Shown one piece after another: positions 36,405 through 45,603 of a stretch of DNA of 64,000 nucleotides. Positions within the stretch are counted from its first letter, which is position 1, and the number at the start of each line of letters is the position of its first letter. Under the pieces are notes generated by a model that made no database searches, was not told the origin of the DNA, and was given only the letters and a program-made list of their open reading frames with translations. The translations under genes were made by a program, and so were the position numbers. The stretch is from Mycolicibacterium chubuense (lineage in GTDB: Bacteria; Actinomycetota; Actinomycetes; Mycobacteriales; Mycobacteriaceae), in NCBI RefSeq assembly GCF_001044255.1, contig NZ_JYNX01000025.1:1-64000 (forward strand), in the 5' to 3' direction.

Positions 36405-37835
36405 TCAGCTTGCGAGATTGATCATGATGTGCTTGATCTCGGTGTACTCCTCGACGGAGTAGATCGACATGTCGTTTCCATGCCCGGACTGCTTGAACCC
36501 GCCGTGCGGCATCTCCGAGACGATCGGCAGATGGTCGTTGACCCAAACGGTGCCGAACTGCAGCTTCCGGGCGGCGCGCATCGCTCGGCCGACATCTCGG
36601 GTGAAGACCGACGCCGCCAGGCCGTACTCGACGTCGTTGGCCCAGGCGAAGGCCTGCTCCTCGCCGCGGAAACGGGTGGTGGTGACGACAGGGCCGAACA
36701 CTTCCTTCTGCACGATCTCGGAGTCCTGCTCGGCGTCGATGACCAGGGATGGCTTGTACCAGAACCCGGGTCCTGAGCCGAGGCCGCCGACGGCGAGCGA
36801 GGCCGGGCCGGAGGCGACGGCGCGGTCGACGAACCCGGCCACCCGGTCGCGCTGACGTTCGGAAATCACCGGGCCCATCTCGGTGGATTCGTCGGCGGGT
36901 TCCCCCATCGCCACCTTGCTCACCGCACGGGTCAGTTCGGTGACGAATTCGTCGTAGATGCCATCGGCGACGTACACGCGCGAGGCCGCCATGCAATCTT
37001 GGCCGGAGTTGCCATACCCGCCCTCGCAGATCTTGGTGATGGCGAGTTCGGCGTCACAATCATCGAACACGAGCACCGGCGCCTTGCCGCCCAGTTCCAG
37101 ATGGAGGCGCTTGAGGTTGTCCGCGCCGGCGCGGGCCACGACCTTTCCGGTGGTGGTGTCTCCGGTCAGTGAACTCATCCGCACCCGCGGGTGACCGGTC
37201 AATGCCGCCCCGACGGTGTCGCCATGACCGGTGACGACGTTGAACACCCCGGTCGGGAACAGGTCGGCGGCCAGCTCGGCCAGGCGCAACGTGCTCAGGG
37301 GTGTCTGCTCACTGGGCTTGAGCACCAGGGTGTTTCCGGTCATGAGTGCCGGGCAGATCTTCCAGATCGCCATGACCAGTGGGAAGTTCCACGGCGCTAC
37401 GCTGCCCACGACGCCGAGCGGATCACGACGGATGATGCTGGTGTGGGTGGGGGAGTATTCGCCGGCGGCGCGGCCCTCCAGCACACGGGCAGCCGCGAAG
37501 AATCGCATGTTATCGACACCGAAGGGGATCTCGTCGCGCGCCACAGCGATCGGCTTACCGACGTTCTGCGATTCCAGCTGCGCGAATTCCTCGGCGTGAG
37601 CCTCCAGCCGATCAGCCAGCTTCAGCAGGAGTTCGGCGCGCTTGCCCGGTGTGGTTGATGCCCAACCGTCGAAAGCCTTCTCGGCTGCGCTGACCGCGCG
37701 ATCGACGTCGGCGGCATCGCCCAGTGGCACCGTCGCGATCTGTTCGCCGTTCGCCGGGTTGATGACTGCCTCGGTGGCGCCGCTGGCGGCGGGAACGTGC
37801 TCTCCCGCGACGTACATGAGGGGGCCATCTGCCAT
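36405..37835 (-). CDS. Aminobutyraldehyde/betaine-aldehyde-type dehydrogenase
   Basis: A 476-residue NAD+ aldehyde dehydrogenase close to the gamma-aminobutyraldehyde (PatD/YdcW) group. Landmarks are [18 protein letters not shown], the active-site Glu in [14 protein letters not shown], Cys281 in [13 protein letters not shown], and [26 protein letters not shown] precedes the ATG at 37835. It is the first gene of an operon with the RedY-like, flavin oxidoreductase and permease genes. Its start lies just 23 bases from the right edge of the inserted block, so its original promoter was probably left behind and it may now be read from the broken LLM gene's promoter. Confidence 0.87.
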   Translation of the reverse strand: MADGPLMYVAGEHVPAASGATEAVINPANGEQIATVPLGDAADVDRAVSAAEKAFDGWASTTPGKRAELLLKLADRLEAHAEEFAQLESQNVGKPIAVARDEIPFGVDNMRFFAAARVLEGRAAGEYSPTHTSIIRRDPLGVVGSVAPWNFPLVMAIWKICPALMTGNTLVLKPSEQTPLSTLRLAELAADLFPTGVFNVVTGHGDTVGAALTGHPRVRMSSLTGDTTTGKVVARAGADNLKRLHLELGGKAPVLVFDDCDAELAITKICEGGYGNSGQDCMAASRVYVADGIYDEFVTELTRAVSKVAMGEPADESTEMGPVISERQRDRVAGFVDRAVASGPASLAVGGLGSGPGFWYKPSLVIDAEQDSEIVQKEVFGPVVTTTRFRGEEQAFAWANDVEYGLAASVFTRDVGRAMRAARKLQFGTVWVNDHLPIVSEMPHGGFKQSGHGNDMSIYSVEEYTEIKHIMINLAS

Positions 37836-38214
37836 GGGTTTTCTCCAAGTCGCTGCGATTGCGCGGCCAGACCTCACCGGTGACCCGCTCGTTGGACGCC
37901 TCGCCCGAGCCCAGGGCCGCCCAGAACCGGCCGGGGAACATCTGAGCCAGCGTCGCGATCGCCTGGGCGATGATCGCGGGGTGATAGCGCTGCCCCGGCG
38001 CATTGACGACGCCGAACGGCAGCCGGGTCGTCGCCAGTGCGGCCCCGAGGAACGCCCACGCGAAGCCGGACTCGGCCTGTCGTTCGCTCCACGGACTGAA
38101 GTGGTCAGAGGACATGCCCGCGGTGAAGCCGGCATGCTCGGCCTGCTGGACATCGCGCAGAAGCTGCGCGGGATCGATCTGCTCGTGCGAGCAGTGGAAT
38201 CCGATGACGGTCAT
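37612..38214 (-). pseudogene. N-terminal half of a split LLM (TIGR03885-like) oxidoreductase gene
   Basis: The first 118 codons (38214 to 37861) encode the start of an FMN-dependent LLM oxidoreductase related to F420-dependent glucose-6-phosphate dehydrogenase: [34 protein letters not shown], and [20 protein letters not shown]. After VWPR the frame runs into unrelated sequence, overlaps the start of the dehydrogenase gene out of frame, and stops at 37612. The remaining 211 codons of the same protein are at 27180-27812. Rejoined, the protein would be about 329 residues, close to the family size. The half protein lacks most of the TIM barrel and is unlikely to work. Confidence 0.85.
37859..37861. 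other. Right edge of the 10-kb insertion (TTG)
   Basis: The reverse-strand coding sequence of the LLM gene runs GTCTGGCCGCGCAA up to here and then turns into the leader of the dehydrogenase gene. Joining CGCAA to GGAGGTTCGC at the left edge restores the reading frame as PRKEVRDRR. Confidence 0.6.
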
Positions 38215-38268
38215 GCGAGGGGCATACCCGTTATGCGACGCTCTTACGTGCGCGTCAACGACCGTCGC

Positions 38269-40491
38269 TCACTCCGCCGGCGCCGGAGCCTCCACTAGCA
38301 AGGACATCCCGTGCAGCGTCGGCATGTCGACCGCGAAGCTGTGCAGGTCGTCGACGGTCGCGATCTCGTTGCCGCTGAACATGTCCGACACCACCGCTCC
38401 GGGCGGCAAGTGCTCCGAGCGCACGCTGCCCGCGATGTGTTCCTGCGCGAAGTTCAGGACCGTCAACTGGAACCGACCCTCCCCGTCGAGTTCGTGCACC
38501 AGGACGAGCATGCCGCGGTGTGACACCTCGGGGATGTCGAGCTGGCGGCTGGTCGCGATCCCGTAGTGCGAACGCACCTTCAGGATCGCCTGCAGCTGCC
38601 GGATGAAGCTGGTCTCGTCGGCGAGCTGCTCGGGGATGGAGCCGTACAGGTTGCGCCCCACCGGCATGCCGGCAGTCGATTGCCGGGCATTGGGGTTGAT
38701 GCCCATCAGGTCGTGGGCGCCCCGGTTGATCCACCGGGTGTCCCCCGCGGCGACGAGTTCCGAGACCGCCGAGACGGGCAGCGTGAGCATCCCGCTCAGA
38801 TCCCAGCCCGACAGCGCGAAGACCCCCGGCTGCAGCGCGTTGAACATCGCGAGCAACAGGTGCGCGCGCCTGATCGGGTCGACGTCGTCGATGTCGTCCA
38901 GCTTCTTGACTCCGAGCGCCGCAGCTACCACAGACGCTGTGGTACAGGCGATTCCGTTGGTGGTGAACACGCGGTTGTACGGCGCGTCGGGCCCGGTCAG
39001 GTGTTCGACCAGATCGCTGCGCACACTGGCGGCGATCTGTTCACCGGTGACCTCGACGCCCTTGTAGCTGTAGACGTCGTCGCGGTGGCCGTTCTCCCAG
39101 TGCAGCAGCTCATAGGTGAGCTCGTCGTGGTTCTGCAGCGCGTGCACCAGCGAGGCCGGGTCGACCCCCAGTTCCAGTGTGGTGCGTAGCGTGAGCCGCA
39201 AGAACTCGGTGTCCCCGGTGGCCAGCGCATGATGGTAGGCGGGCCGGTTGACGAAGTCGTAGGACAGATCCGCGCCGGCTTCGCCGATCTGGCGGATGTC
39301 GTCGATCGTGAGGTTGAGCTCCTGGAAGGTGAACCCGCCGACCTTGCGGACCATGCTCGCGATCAGGTGGTTGGCCGCCTCGGAAAGCGGATGCCCCTCC
39401 GACCACGCCGAATTACCCTCCGAGGCAGCCTTTTCCACTCCCAGGAAGCCGTTGGCGTCCAGCCGCAGGGCGCCGGTGCCCAGGTCGGCCAGCGAGTGCA
39501 GGGCATCACCGATCACCAGCCGCATCCCGGCGAACGACGGGTCGAGCCAGTTGATCGAGGGCTGACCGTCCTTGAAGTAGTGCAGGTACACCCAGCGCCG
39601 TTCGACGCCGTCGACGCCGGTGACCGGACGGGTGACGCTCCAGTTGGTCTCCTTGACCCCCTCGGCGTAGAAGATCACGCGCTGCAGCCGGCCGATGATG
39701 TACCCGGCCTTGTCGAGCCATTCCTCGGTCGCGGCGTCGATGTTGATCGAATCCGTGCCAGAGGGCACGTCGGGCAGCTCGTGCCAGTCGCGGGGGTCGA
39801 TCTCGACCATGTGGTAGATGCCCGGATAGTCGGCGTACTTCATCTCGGCGAGCCGGAAGTCGGCGCCCTTGCCGGTATGGCCGGGCACGATGTCGTCGAT
39901 GATGGTGCCGCCGTACCAGGCCGCCGTCGCACACATCTGCCGGAACTCGTCCTCGGTGCCGAAGGCCGGATCGATCTGGGTGCCGATCCGGTCGAAGTGC
40001 CCGTCGACGCTGGGCGTGTACTGCCAGCCGGAGATGCCGCCGGCCCGTTTGACGGGGCCGGTGTGCACCGCTTCGATGCCGATTTCGGCGAACGCCTTCC
40101 ACATGTCCTCGCTGGCCATCGCCTTGAGGAAGGATTCATCGGGACGCGTGATCAGCGACAGCGGGTAGGCCGTGAACCACACCGACGCGGTGTCGACCGC
40201 GCCGCGAGGGTTCGGCGTGGCGTACGGGTTCTGCCACATCGAGCCCTGCCCCGAGAACTGCGCGCTGATCTCGTTGGCGTCGGCCAGCATCGACTGGGCG
40301 CGCAGCCACTCCACGTATGCGGGATTGGTGCCGTTCGCCGGGCCGTCCTGAGCGACCGACCGCCGCACGAACGGCGTCTTGACCCGGGGACGGAACCGCA
40401 GCGTGCGGGGCCGCGCAGGATGAAGGTGCTCGGCGTAGGTTGGCTCGACCGACTCGTGTCCCTCGTCGTCGGTGATCTCCAACTCCGACAT
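38269..40491 (-). CDS. GH13 trehalose synthase-like / maltosyl-type enzyme
   Basis: A 740-residue GH13 enzyme, larger than mycobacterial TreS. The N-terminal 90 residues are a family-specific extension. The catalytic triad is present: nucleophile Asp345 in LRLDANGF, Glu391 in FQELNLT, and Asp456 in [21 protein letters not shown] and [18 protein letters not shown] are further landmarks. It would interconvert maltose/trehalose or act on related alpha-glucosides. AGGAGATGC precedes the ATG at 40491, which decides against longer frames. The split LLM gene starts 54 bases downstream on the same strand, and the second GH13 gene at 25501-27180 was originally the third gene of this operon. Confidence 0.85.
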   Translation of the reverse strand: MSELEITDDEGHESVEPTYAEHLHPARPRTLRFRPRVKTPFVRRSVAQDGPANGTNPAYVEWLRAQSMLADANEISAQFSGQGSMWQNPYATPNPRGAVDTASVWFTAYPLSLITRPDESFLKAMASEDMWKAFAEIGIEAVHTGPVKRAGGISGWQYTPSVDGHFDRIGTQIDPAFGTEDEFRQMCATAAWYGGTIIDDIVPGHTGKGADFRLAEMKYADYPGIYHMVEIDPRDWHELPDVPSGTDSINIDAATEEWLDKAGYIIGRLQRVIFYAEGVKETNWSVTRPVTGVDGVERRWVYLHYFKDGQPSINWLDPSFAGMRLVIGDALHSLADLGTGALRLDANGFLGVEKAASEGNSAWSEGHPLSEAANHLIASMVRKVGGFTFQELNLTIDDIRQIGEAGADLSYDFVNRPAYHHALATGDTEFLRLTLRTTLELGVDPASLVHALQNHDELTYELLHWENGHRDDVYSYKGVEVTGEQIAASVRSDLVEHLTGPDAPYNRVFTTNGIACTTASVVAAALGVKKLDDIDDVDPIRRAHLLLAMFNALQPGVFALSGWDLSGMLTLPVSAVSELVAAGDTRWINRGAHDLMGINPNARQSTAGMPVGRNLYGSIPEQLADETSFIRQLQAILKVRSHYGIATSRQLDIPEVSHRGMLVLVHELDGEGRFQLTVLNFAQEHIAGSVRSEHLPPGAVVSDMFSGNEIATVDDLHSFAVDMPTLHGMSLLVEAPAPAE

Positions 40492-40643
40492 GCATCTCCT
40501 CCTCATCGGTGACTTTCCTGCCCCGTATTGCCACCGCGCCGTGGCCGGAAACCGACCGACGGTTACCGTCGCATGATCGCCAGTGACGACGATACTGCGA
40601 CTGACGATCGAGTTGCCGCCGAGACGAGGAGTGCGCGCTGCCG

Positions 40644-42296
40644 ATGAGCCGAGGAAGCCGGGCCCGGCCGGTCGTGTCTGCACTGGCCGTGGCCTGCGTA
40701 CTGATACCGACCGGCTGCTCGGCCGCCGAGCCGCGGGCCACTCCGACCAGCGCCGGTGCGCCGACCGCGGCCGCACCCCCTGCGGCGGCGAGCGACACGG
40801 CCCGGCCACTGGCGGCCGATCCGGCACACCTTGCCGACGACCTCGCGGCCGACGAGCGCGCGCTGCGGGATCCGGGGACCCCCGACACGGTGCTGAGCGC
40901 CGCCGCTCGTCGTCAGCAGGCGGCCTACCGTGTGCTCGGCCGGCACCCCGAGTGGGACGCGATCGCCCGCCCGCGGATCCCGCCCGACCTGCTCGCCGGC
41001 TACGACCACAACATCGACGCCCGTCGGCAACTCGCCGCGATGGCGCGGCCGAGGGCGACGCTGCCCGCGTGGCGCATCGTCGCGCCGCGGCCCGCCGACG
41101 AGTTGATGGGCTACTACCGGGAGGCCGAAACGGCGTTCGGGGTGAACTGGAACGTGCTGGCCGCCATCAATTTCGTCGAGACCGCGTTCGGCCGGGTCGC
41201 CGGGGTCAGCACTGCCGGCGCCCAGGGCCCGATGCAGTTCATGCCGTCGACGTTCGCGGCCTACGGCGCGGGCGGCGACATCCTCGCCCCGCGCGACGCC
41301 ATCATGGCCGCCGGGCGCTACCTCGCGGCCAACGGCTTCGCCCGGGACCGGGACCACGCGCTGTACCGGTACAACAATTCCCTGCAGTACGTGCGGGCGA
41401 TCAACGACTACGCCGCGGTCCTGGCCGCCGATCCGGCCGGCTTGCGCGCCTACCACCGCTGGGGTGTGTACGTGAACACGACCGCAGGCGACGTCCTGCT
41501 CCCCGACGACTACGCTGCGGCCGCGCCGATCCCGGTCGAGGACTATCTGTCCCGCGTGACCAAAGCCTCGTCGGCAGTGCGACTTTCGCCGGGCAGCGCC
41601 GCCGTCCTGGACGCCGCGCTGGGCGTCGCGCGCGAGACCTCCGGCGCGAATCCCGCCGAGCGGGCCGAGCGGTTGTCCCGGCAGTTCCTCGGAACGCCCT
41701 ACGGGGCCGACACTCTCGTCGGGTCAGAGACGGTGCCGGAACAACTCGCGGCTGAATTGGAGCGAGTCGACTGTTTCACTCTGGTCGACTACGTGGAGGC
41801 GCTCAAGCGGTCCACGTCTCGCGATCAGTTCGTCAACGCGCTGATCAGGGTGCGCTACAAGGACAATGCCGTCGGCTTCGCCACCCGCAAGCACTTCTTC
41901 ACCGACTGGGCCGCCACAGGTCCGGCCGTCGCGACCGACATCACGGCCACGCTGAGCCGCAACACGGTCGAGGTGGCCAAGAACCTCAACCGGAAGGATT
42001 CGGGCGGGGTGTATCTCCCCGGGCTGCCGGTGGTGCCGCGGACCGTGACCTACCTTCCGAGCGCGGCGGTGGACGACGGCGTCGTCACGCAGTTGCGTAC
42101 CGGGGACTACCTCGGGGCCTACGCCGAGGACGGTGGCCTGGACGTCACCCACGTCGGCATCTACGTCGCCGGCCCCGACGGCCCGCTCCTGCGCAACGCA
42201 TCCTCGCTCAGCGCGAACCAGAAGGTGGTCGACAGTCCGCTGTTCGACTACCTGCGCACCGTGCCGGGGATCGTCGTGCTCCGGCCCGTGCAGTAG
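40644..42296 (+). CDS. Lipoprotein: lytic transglycosylase (SLT) fused to DUF1460 amidase-like domain
   Basis: A 550-residue predicted lipoprotein: the N-terminal signal ends at a lipobox-like PTGCS (Cys about 25). A Pro/Ala linker follows. The SLT domain spans about 150-270, with the catalytic Glu179 in [12 protein letters not shown] and the motif [17 protein letters not shown]. The second half (about 320-550) is a DUF1460 domain of the NlpC/P60 type, with Cys377 in [15 protein letters not shown] and the His in DVTHVGIYV. Together the two domains could cut glycan strands and peptide stems of peptidoglycan from the same surface-bound molecule. It ends 3 bases from the convergent DUF2252 gene. 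Confidence 0.85.
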   Translation: MSRGSRARPVVSALAVACVLIPTGCSAAEPRATPTSAGAPTAAAPPAAASDTARPLAADPAHLADDLAADERALRDPGTPDTVLSAAARRQQAAYRVLGRHPEWDAIARPRIPPDLLAGYDHNIDARRQLAAMARPRATLPAWRIVAPRPADELMGYYREAETAFGVNWNVLAAINFVETAFGRVAGVSTAGAQGPMQFMPSTFAAYGAGGDILAPRDAIMAAGRYLAANGFARDRDHALYRYNNSLQYVRAINDYAAVLAADPAGLRAYHRWGVYVNTTAGDVLLPDDYAAAAPIPVEDYLSRVTKASSAVRLSPGSAAVLDAALGVARETSGANPAERAERLSRQFLGTPYGADTLVGSETVPEQLAAELERVDCFTLVDYVEALKRSTSRDQFVNALIRVRYKDNAVGFATRKHFFTDWAATGPAVATDITATLSRNTVEVAKNLNRKDSGGVYLPGLPVVPRTVTYLPSAAVDDGVVTQLRTGDYLGAYAEDGGLDVTHVGIYVAGPDGPLLRNASSLSANQKVVDSPLFDYLRTVPGIVVLRPVQ

Positions 42297-42299
42297 GAG

Positions 42300-43727
42300 C
42301 TAGACGCCGCGCTCGACGGGCATCCTGCCGTGGTCGACGGCGGCCACCAGCGCGGCATGGTCGGCCTCGGTCTGGTCGGCGTATCGCCTGGCGAAGGTGC
42401 ACAACGCGTTGTCCACCTTCTCGGAGCGGCCGAGATACCCGGCGATCATCGAGGCGCCACTGGTGCGCGCATGCCCCTTGGCGAGCAGTTGGCCGACCAC
42501 CCCGGTGTAGTCGATGAGCGCCTTGGAGTCCATCGCATCCAACGGGATGGTGCCCTTCATGTTGCGGAACTGGCGCACGTAGTACTGCAGGCCGTCCACC
42601 GTCGTCCATCCCAGCAGGGGGTCGCTCACCGTCTGCAGCGCCTGCTGATACTCGACCACGCGCTGACCCTGGTGCGCGTGCCAGGCCGACTCGCCGTGGA
42701 CGTAGCGCGCGAGCACGGAGCGACGCGCCTGCTTCAGCTGGAGGAACACCACGTCCTCGGGTGAGGAGCCTTCCAGCAGAGCCACGTACGCGCGCAGCCC
42801 GACGCTGCCGACACCGACCACCTTGTGCGCGACATCGAGCAGCGTGTACCCCCCGAGCACCCGTCGCCAGTGCGTGGACAGCGTCGGCAGGTAGTCGTCG
42901 AGCGCCTCGGCCAGCGCCTCGGCTTCGCGATCGGGCAGTCGCGTGATCAGAGGCGGCTCCTCGACGATCTTGCGTGTGCCCGCGACCTCTTCGGTGAACC
43001 GGGGCAGGGCGCGGTCACTGGTGCGGTGACGCGCACGCTTGGCAGAGCGTCGGACCTCCGCGGCCAGCGGACCGTGGGCTTCGCCGGCCAGCCGGTCGAC
43101 GTCGAGCCGGGTGAACGACCGCGAGAACAGCGGCTGATCAGCCAGTCGGCGCACTTCGAGGCGATAGGCCGCCACGCACGAGCGCACCGCCGAGCCGCAG
43201 TCGTCCTCGGACGAGCCGTTGTGCCGGCCCGCCACCCAGATGCTGGCCACCAGTCGGCGCAGGTCCCATTCCCACGCGCCGGGGTGGGCCTCGTCGAAGT
43301 CGTTGAGATCGATCACCAGATCGCGTTCGGGGGACGCGTAGAAGCCGAAGTTCCCGAGGTGGGAGTCGCCGCACACGACGGGCGTGATGCCGGTGGCGGG
43401 CAGATGCGCGACGTCCTCAGCCATGACGACGGCGGTTCCGCGGAGGAATCCGTAGGGGGACGCGACCATGCGTCCCACGCGGATCGGGACCAGGCGGTCC
43501 ACCCTGCCGCGGTGATTGTCCTCGATGAGCTGGATCGGGTCCGGCCTGTCGGCCGGTGGGGTCCAGTCGGCAAGTGATCGCCGCGGTACACGCTTGCGCA
43601 GGCTCTTGCCGAGTGCGTACCGCTCGGCGCGGGTCACCGGCTGTTGCCGCAGGGAGTGGTAGGCGGCGCTGTCGGTCTCCGCCAGCACGGTGTGCCGAGT
43701 CGGCTCAGCGGAGGTCATCGGTTCCAT
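42300..43727 (-). CDS. DUF2252 family protein (kinase-like fold)
   Basis: A 475-residue DUF2252 protein. The family motifs are seen: RMVASPYGFLRGTA, VCGDSHLGNFGFY (a kinase-like HGDxxxxN variant), DLNDFDEAHPGAWEWDL as the second acidic site, and VVGVGSVGLRAYVALLEG. The fold is related to protein- and small-molecule kinases, but the activity is unknown. The start is ATG at 43727; an ATG three codons later is possible. No partner is evident; the Ddn-like gene upstream is on the same strand 37 bases away. Confidence 0.82.
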   Translation of the reverse strand: MEPMTSAEPTRHTVLAETDSAAYHSLRQQPVTRAERYALGKSLRKRVPRRSLADWTPPADRPDPIQLIEDNHRGRVDRLVPIRVGRMVASPYGFLRGTAVVMAEDVAHLPATGITPVVCGDSHLGNFGFYASPERDLVIDLNDFDEAHPGAWEWDLRRLVASIWVAGRHNGSSEDDCGSAVRSCVAAYRLEVRRLADQPLFSRSFTRLDVDRLAGEAHGPLAAEVRRSAKRARHRTSDRALPRFTEEVAGTRKIVEEPPLITRLPDREAEALAEALDDYLPTLSTHWRRVLGGYTLLDVAHKVVGVGSVGLRAYVALLEGSSPEDVVFLQLKQARRSVLARYVHGESAWHAHQGQRVVEYQQALQTVSDPLLGWTTVDGLQYYVRQFRNMKGTIPLDAMDSKALIDYTGVVGQLLAKGHARTSGASMIAGYLGRSEKVDNALCTFARRYADQTEADHAALVAAVDHGRMPVERGV

Positions 43728-43764
43728 GGTGCGCCGGTCGGGCGTCGACGCGGACTTCAATGGA

Positions 43765-44262
43765 TCAGTTCGGTGCCGGGGTGAACACGTCGACCGGGCG
43801 GCCCGGCGTGAGCATGACCAGGGGGATGTGCCGACTCGTCGACCGCTGGTAGGCGATGTAGGGCGGGTAGAGATGGCTCATGTACTCCCAGACCTGATGC
43901 CGCTCAGTGCCTTCTGGCTCACGCCAGGTGGCCTCGAAGGCCTGGGTGGCGACCTGCACACCGATGGTCTCGTTGGCCAGGATGCTCAGGTACCACTCCG
44001 GATGGGTGTCGGCCCCGCCCTTCGACGCGACGACGACGATCTCGCCGCCGACGTTGCCGTAGATGAGCGGCTTGACGTAGATCCTGCCCGATTTGCGGCC
44101 GGTGTATCTGATCAGACAGTGCGTGGTCATCGCGCGGCCGCCGACCGAACTGAGGTCGACGATGTGGCCCCTCGCTCCGCCCGACTCGAGGTACATGGCG
44201 AGGTGCTCGCCCATCCAGTCATCGCGCTCGGCCCGGATCGCTGCGGCGTCGGCATCAGCCAT
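43765..44262 (-). CDS. Deazaflavin (F420)-dependent nitroreductase family protein (Ddn-like)
   Basis: A 165-residue split-beta-barrel protein of the Ddn/FDR family, which use reduced F420 to reduce quinones or nitroaromatics at the membrane. Typical segments are CLIRYTGRKSGRIYVKPLIY, KGGADTHPEWYLSILANE, and the C-terminal YIAYQRSTSRHIPLVMLTPG. GAGGGGACC is upstream of the ATG. The family is strongly expanded in mycobacteria. The substrate is not known. Confidence 0.88.
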   Translation of the reverse strand: MADADAAAIRAERDDWMGEHLAMYLESGGARGHIVDLSSVGGRAMTTHCLIRYTGRKSGRIYVKPLIYGNVGGEIVVVASKGGADTHPEWYLSILANETIGVQVATQAFEATWREPEGTERHQVWEYMSHLYPPYIAYQRSTSRHIPLVMLTPGRPVDVFTPAPN

Positions 44263-44315
44263 GTGTCAGGTCCCCTCGAGATGGTCGGCTGAGCCGACCT
44301 TACGGCAGCGGCAGG

Positions 44316-45518
44316 TCACGTCGGTTTCGGGACAGCCAGCGCCACGGTGAGTTCCATGACCGTTCGCGGATCGTCGAGTCCGTCGCCGAACAGTTCGCGG
44401 ATCTGTGTCATCCGGTACCGCACCGTCTGCGGGTGGACGAACAACTCCGTGGCGACGGCCTCCCGTTGGCCCTGATGCAGAAGCCACGATCTCAGCGTCT
44501 CGGCCAACCGCTCGGCGGTGCTGGGCCGTAGCCCGCTCAACGGCGCCAGCACCCGCGCCCGCAGATCCTCGGACGCCTCGAGGTCCGCGGTGAGAACGAG
44601 CTCGACCAGGTGATCGTCGGTGTCGACGATGTCGACGTCATCGGCGACGGGCAGGGTGCGCGCCCGCAGCGCCCGTCGGTACGACGACTGGACCAGCATC
44701 CACGGACGAGCGGGCCCGACGAGGGCCCGCCGGCCCTGCAACGCCGAATGGAGTTGGCGGCGATGCCGGACGTCCAGATCGGGGGCCAGCAACACCGCCA
44801 ACGAGTCCGACGCACCGACGCCCGGCAGGTCTTCGCTGACGAGCAGCGTCGATTGGCCGAAACGTGCTGCCAAACCGCGGGTTTGAGCCTCCGCAAGAAG
44901 GATGGCGGTCAGCGTGGACGGAGGACTCCACCCCGCCCGCTCGGCACTGTCCTGCAGAACCTCCGCCGGCTCGCCGTCGAGCAACTGCCGCGCCAGCCGT
45001 TCGAGATAGCGTTCCCGGACCCGCCCCGTCGTCGCCAACTCGTCGGCGTGCCCAGAGACGCTGGACGCCGACAATTCGTCGATGAACGCGAACACCAGCT
45101 CGGCGAATCGGGCCACCGTGTCCGCGGTCAGCCCGGCCTCGACGGCGGTGCCCGACAGCTCCCGCCAGGCGACGCGCGCGCCGACCCGGTACGCCGACAG
45201 CAGTGCATCCATGGAGCGGCCCTGTCGCGCCTCGCCACGACCGAGTTCGTAGGCGCCGTCCAGCGCGGGGGTCAGCGTCGCTGTCGGGTCGGTGTCCTGC
45301 GCGCGCACCGCCAGCCGCAGGAAGCCACCGAGGGCCATCTGCACGGCGTTCTCGATGTTCTGGCCCATCCGGCCACTGAATGCGGCGGCGTAGCTGGGCA
45401 CCTCGGCCGTCACCGCGGTCACGGTGCGTTCGGCCATCCGCGGCAGCACCGCCTGCAGGGCGGCGGCGACGTCGTCCGGCAGGTCGAGTCCGGTGAAGCG
45501 GAGCCCCTGCTCGGCCAT
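44316..45518 (-). CDS. PucR/CdaR-type transcriptional regulator
   Basis: A 400-residue regulator with a C-terminal PucR-type helix-turn-helix (SWLLHQGQREAVATELFVHP, then QTVRYRMTQIRELFG) and an N-terminal helical RsbT-co-antagonist-like/GGDEF-related sensor region. The ATG at 45518 has AGGGGAC upstream; an extended frame to 45683 would overlap the divergent gene. It lies back-to-back with the ferredoxin reductase/desaturase pair, with 85 bases between starts, and most likely controls them in response to a lipid-state signal. This pairing is inferred from position. Confidence 0.83.
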   Translation of the reverse strand: MAEQGLRFTGLDLPDDVAAALQAVLPRMAERTVTAVTAEVPSYAAAFSGRMGQNIENAVQMALGGFLRLAVRAQDTDPTATLTPALDGAYELGRGEARQGRSMDALLSAYRVGARVAWRELSGTAVEAGLTADTVARFAELVFAFIDELSASSVSGHADELATTGRVRERYLERLARQLLDGEPAEVLQDSAERAGWSPPSTLTAILLAEAQTRGLAARFGQSTLLVSEDLPGVGASDSLAVLLAPDLDVRHRRQLHSALQGRRALVGPARPWMLVQSSYRRALRARTLPVADDVDIVDTDDHLVELVLTADLEASEDLRARVLAPLSGLRPSTAERLAETLRSWLLHQGQREAVATELFVHPQTVRYRMTQIRELFGDGLDDPRTVMELTVALAVPKPT

Positions 45519-45551
45519 TACTGTCCCCTGCGAACAAAATCGAGCATGGAA

Positions 45552-45579
45552 TTCACGCTCTGTAGCCAAGAGTTTATAC
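45552..45579 (+). promoter_or_regulatory. Predicted promoter of the desaturase electron-transfer operon
   Basis: TTCACG (45552-45557) and TTATAC (45574-45579) are 16 bases apart and fit a -35/-10 pair. The spacer contains CTCT (45558-45561) and AGAG (45569-45572), a short inverted repeat that could be a regulator half-site pair. The ATG is 24 bases after the -10. Confidence 0.4.
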
Positions 45580-45603
45580 CCCTGACCCAGCCAGAGTGGT
45601 GTC

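Larger units (their letters stand above)
27814..37858. other. About 10 kb inserted block splitting an LLM oxidoreductase gene
   Basis: The block contains the GabD-type dehydrogenase, a short ORF remnant, a hypothetical gene, a secreted hydrolase, a TetR regulator, a frameshifted APC permease, a CrtI-like flavin oxidoreductase, a RedY-like gene and a second aldehyde dehydrogenase. It lies between codon 118 and codon 119 of the LLM gene. The two ends show no inverted repeats to my eye and no transposase or integrase lies inside, so the mechanism may be illegitimate recombination or a lost mobile element. The sequence looks a little less G+C-rich from about 32.8 to 37.8 kb, which was not calculated. 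Confidence 0.7.

Noticed and set aside
27814-37858. Classical transposon, insertion sequence or integrative element
   Set aside because: No transposase, integrase, tRNA target or terminal inverted repeats were seen; only a 3-base match at the edges.
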